Assembly (NCBI GenBank): GCA_003136615.1
Contig: PLFA01000158.1
Span: 1,419 to 7,488, forward strand
DNA: 6,070 bases
Direction of reading: 5' to 3'
DNA from: Caulobacteraceae bacterium
Lineage (GTDB): Bacteria; Pseudomonadota; Alphaproteobacteria; Caulobacterales; Caulobacteraceae
A program made the translations under genes and the position numbers. Shown one piece after another: positions 5,607 through 6,070 of this stretch. The number at the start of each line of letters is the position of its first letter. The first letter of the stretch is position 1. A model generated the notes under the pieces. It was given only the letters and a program-made list of their open reading frames with translations, did no database searches and had not been told where the DNA came from.

Positions 5607-6070
5607 ATGACGGTGATTACGATGAGCCGCACAGAGCTCGGCCGGTTGCGGGTTATGATCGATCTGGCCGACGGCCGGACCCGCGTTGAGGACGCCGCGG
5701 CGCTGATGGGTTTGCAGCGCCGACAGGTTTACCGGCTGCTTGACGCCTTCCGCGCCCATGGTCCGGACGCGCTGATCTCCAAGCGCCGTGGCAAGCCCAG
5801 CAACGGCGCCCATGGCGCCACCTTCCGTCAGACCTGCCTGGCCATCGTCCGTGAGCGCTACGAGGATTTCGGGCCGACGCTGGCGGCCGAGAAGCTTGCC
5901 GAGGTTCACAGCCTCCCGATCGGCGTCGAGACGCTGCGCCAGTGGATGATCGAGGCCGGCATCTGGGTGCGCCGGCGCGACCGGATCAAGCGCGTCCACC
6001 AGCCCCGCCACCGGCGCGATTGCCTCGGCGAGCTGGTCCAGGTCGATGGCTGCGAGCACTGGTGGTTCGA
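5607..6070 (+). CDS. ISNCY family transposase, N-terminal part
   Basis: An open frame runs from ATG 5607 to the window end with 154 full codons and no stop. An in-frame TGA at 5592-5594 limits the start; ATG 5622 is the alternative, and AAGG (5594-5597) sits 9 nt before 5607. The N-terminus MTVITMSRTEL and a first helix-turn-helix at about residues 24-46 (DAAALMGLQRRQVYRLL) are followed by SKRRGKPSN at 58-66. A second DNA-binding segment is at 84-118 (YEDFGPTLAAEKL, then ETLRQWMIEAG). The start of the DDE catalytic domain is at about 141, GELVQVDG, whose Asp147 is probably the first catalytic acid. This order is characteristic of ISNCY (IS1202-like) transposases. The remaining catalytic residues lie beyond the window, so it is not possible to tell whether the element is active. 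Residues 148-153, GCEHWW, differ from the GSPHDW I associate with the family. Confidence 0.88.
   Translation, partial: MTVITMSRTELGRLRVMIDLADGRTRVEDAAALMGLQRRQVYRLLDAFRAHGPDALISKRRGKPSNGAHGATFRQTCLAIVRERYEDFGPTLAAEKLAEVHSLPIGVETLRQWMIEAGIWVRRRDRIKRVHQPRHRRDCLGELVQVDGCEHWWF

Larger units (their letters stand above)
5519..6070 (+). mobile_element. ISNCY-family insertion sequence, left part (truncated by the window end)
   Basis: The transposase reading frame from 5607 is ISNCY type, so the element starts upstream of it and runs beyond 6070. I place the left end provisionally at TGTAGATCACAG (5519) because IS1202-group ISNCY elements usually begin with TGT, as I recall, and because the AT-rich patch just outside would be host target DNA. 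The right end, and so the inverted repeat and target duplication, are not visible. The boundary is an inference and could be off by tens of bases. Confidence 0.6.

Noticed and set aside
5442..6059. A 205-codon minus-strand open frame at the window end
   Set aside because: The plus strand over the same bases encodes a clear ISNCY transposase, so the antisense frame is a shadow.
1..6070. A previously undescribed defence, mobile or biosynthetic system
   Set aside because: Apart from the insertion sequence, every gene belongs to a known housekeeping or widespread family. I saw no repeat-spacer array, reverse transcriptase, toxin-antitoxin pair or phage gene.

Overview
This window is a high-GC, tightly packed piece of bacterial chromosome, most likely from an alphaproteobacterium. 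The assignment is inference. It rests on gene content and order (rlpA, tmk, holB, TatD-type nuclease, PhnP-like metallo-beta-lactamase-fold gene), on strong GC bias at third codon positions, and on a two-domain cold shock protein of the kind described in Caulobacter. The TatD N-terminus and the general style suggest Caulobacterales or a relative, but that cannot be proved here.

Positions 1-4796 hold seven genes on the plus strand with almost no space between them. They are the 3' end of rlpA (septal/cell-wall SPOR protein, cut by the window start), tmk (thymidylate kinase), holB (DNA polymerase III delta prime), a TatD-family metal-dependent hydrolase, a PhnP-like MBL-fold hydrolase, a PurN-like formyltransferase and a GFA-family zinc protein. 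tmk and holB overlap, TatD and MBL share ATGA, PurN-like and GFA share ATGA, and the remaining gaps from holB onward are about 12-15 nt. This looks like one translationally coupled operon. The first part mixes DNA-precursor supply (Tmk), replication clamp loading (HolB) and a putative nuclease (TatD), a cluster that is conserved in alphaproteobacteria. The PurN-like and GFA genes look like a later addition to its 3' end. An imperfect GC-rich hairpin sits over the GFA stop codon.

Positions 4797-4920 are a non-coding gap that must carry the leader of the next gene. Positions 4921-5445 encode a complete protein with two cold shock domains joined by a Pro/Arg-rich linker. After a 161-nt non-coding stretch with an AT-rich patch and a repeated motif, an ISNCY-family transposase begins at about 5607 and runs out of the window. 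The left end of the insertion sequence probably lies near 5519.

I see no CRISPR array, toxin-antitoxin pair, phage module, RNA gene or defence island, and no convincing new multi-gene system. The points most worth a second look are an Asn replacing the second His of the HxH metal motif in the TatD protein, a divergent PurN with a GGQGMYG loop and a changed phosphate-binding residue, the apparent absence of the dacA and metG genes that often sit in this cluster, and the repeated motif at the insertion sequence end.
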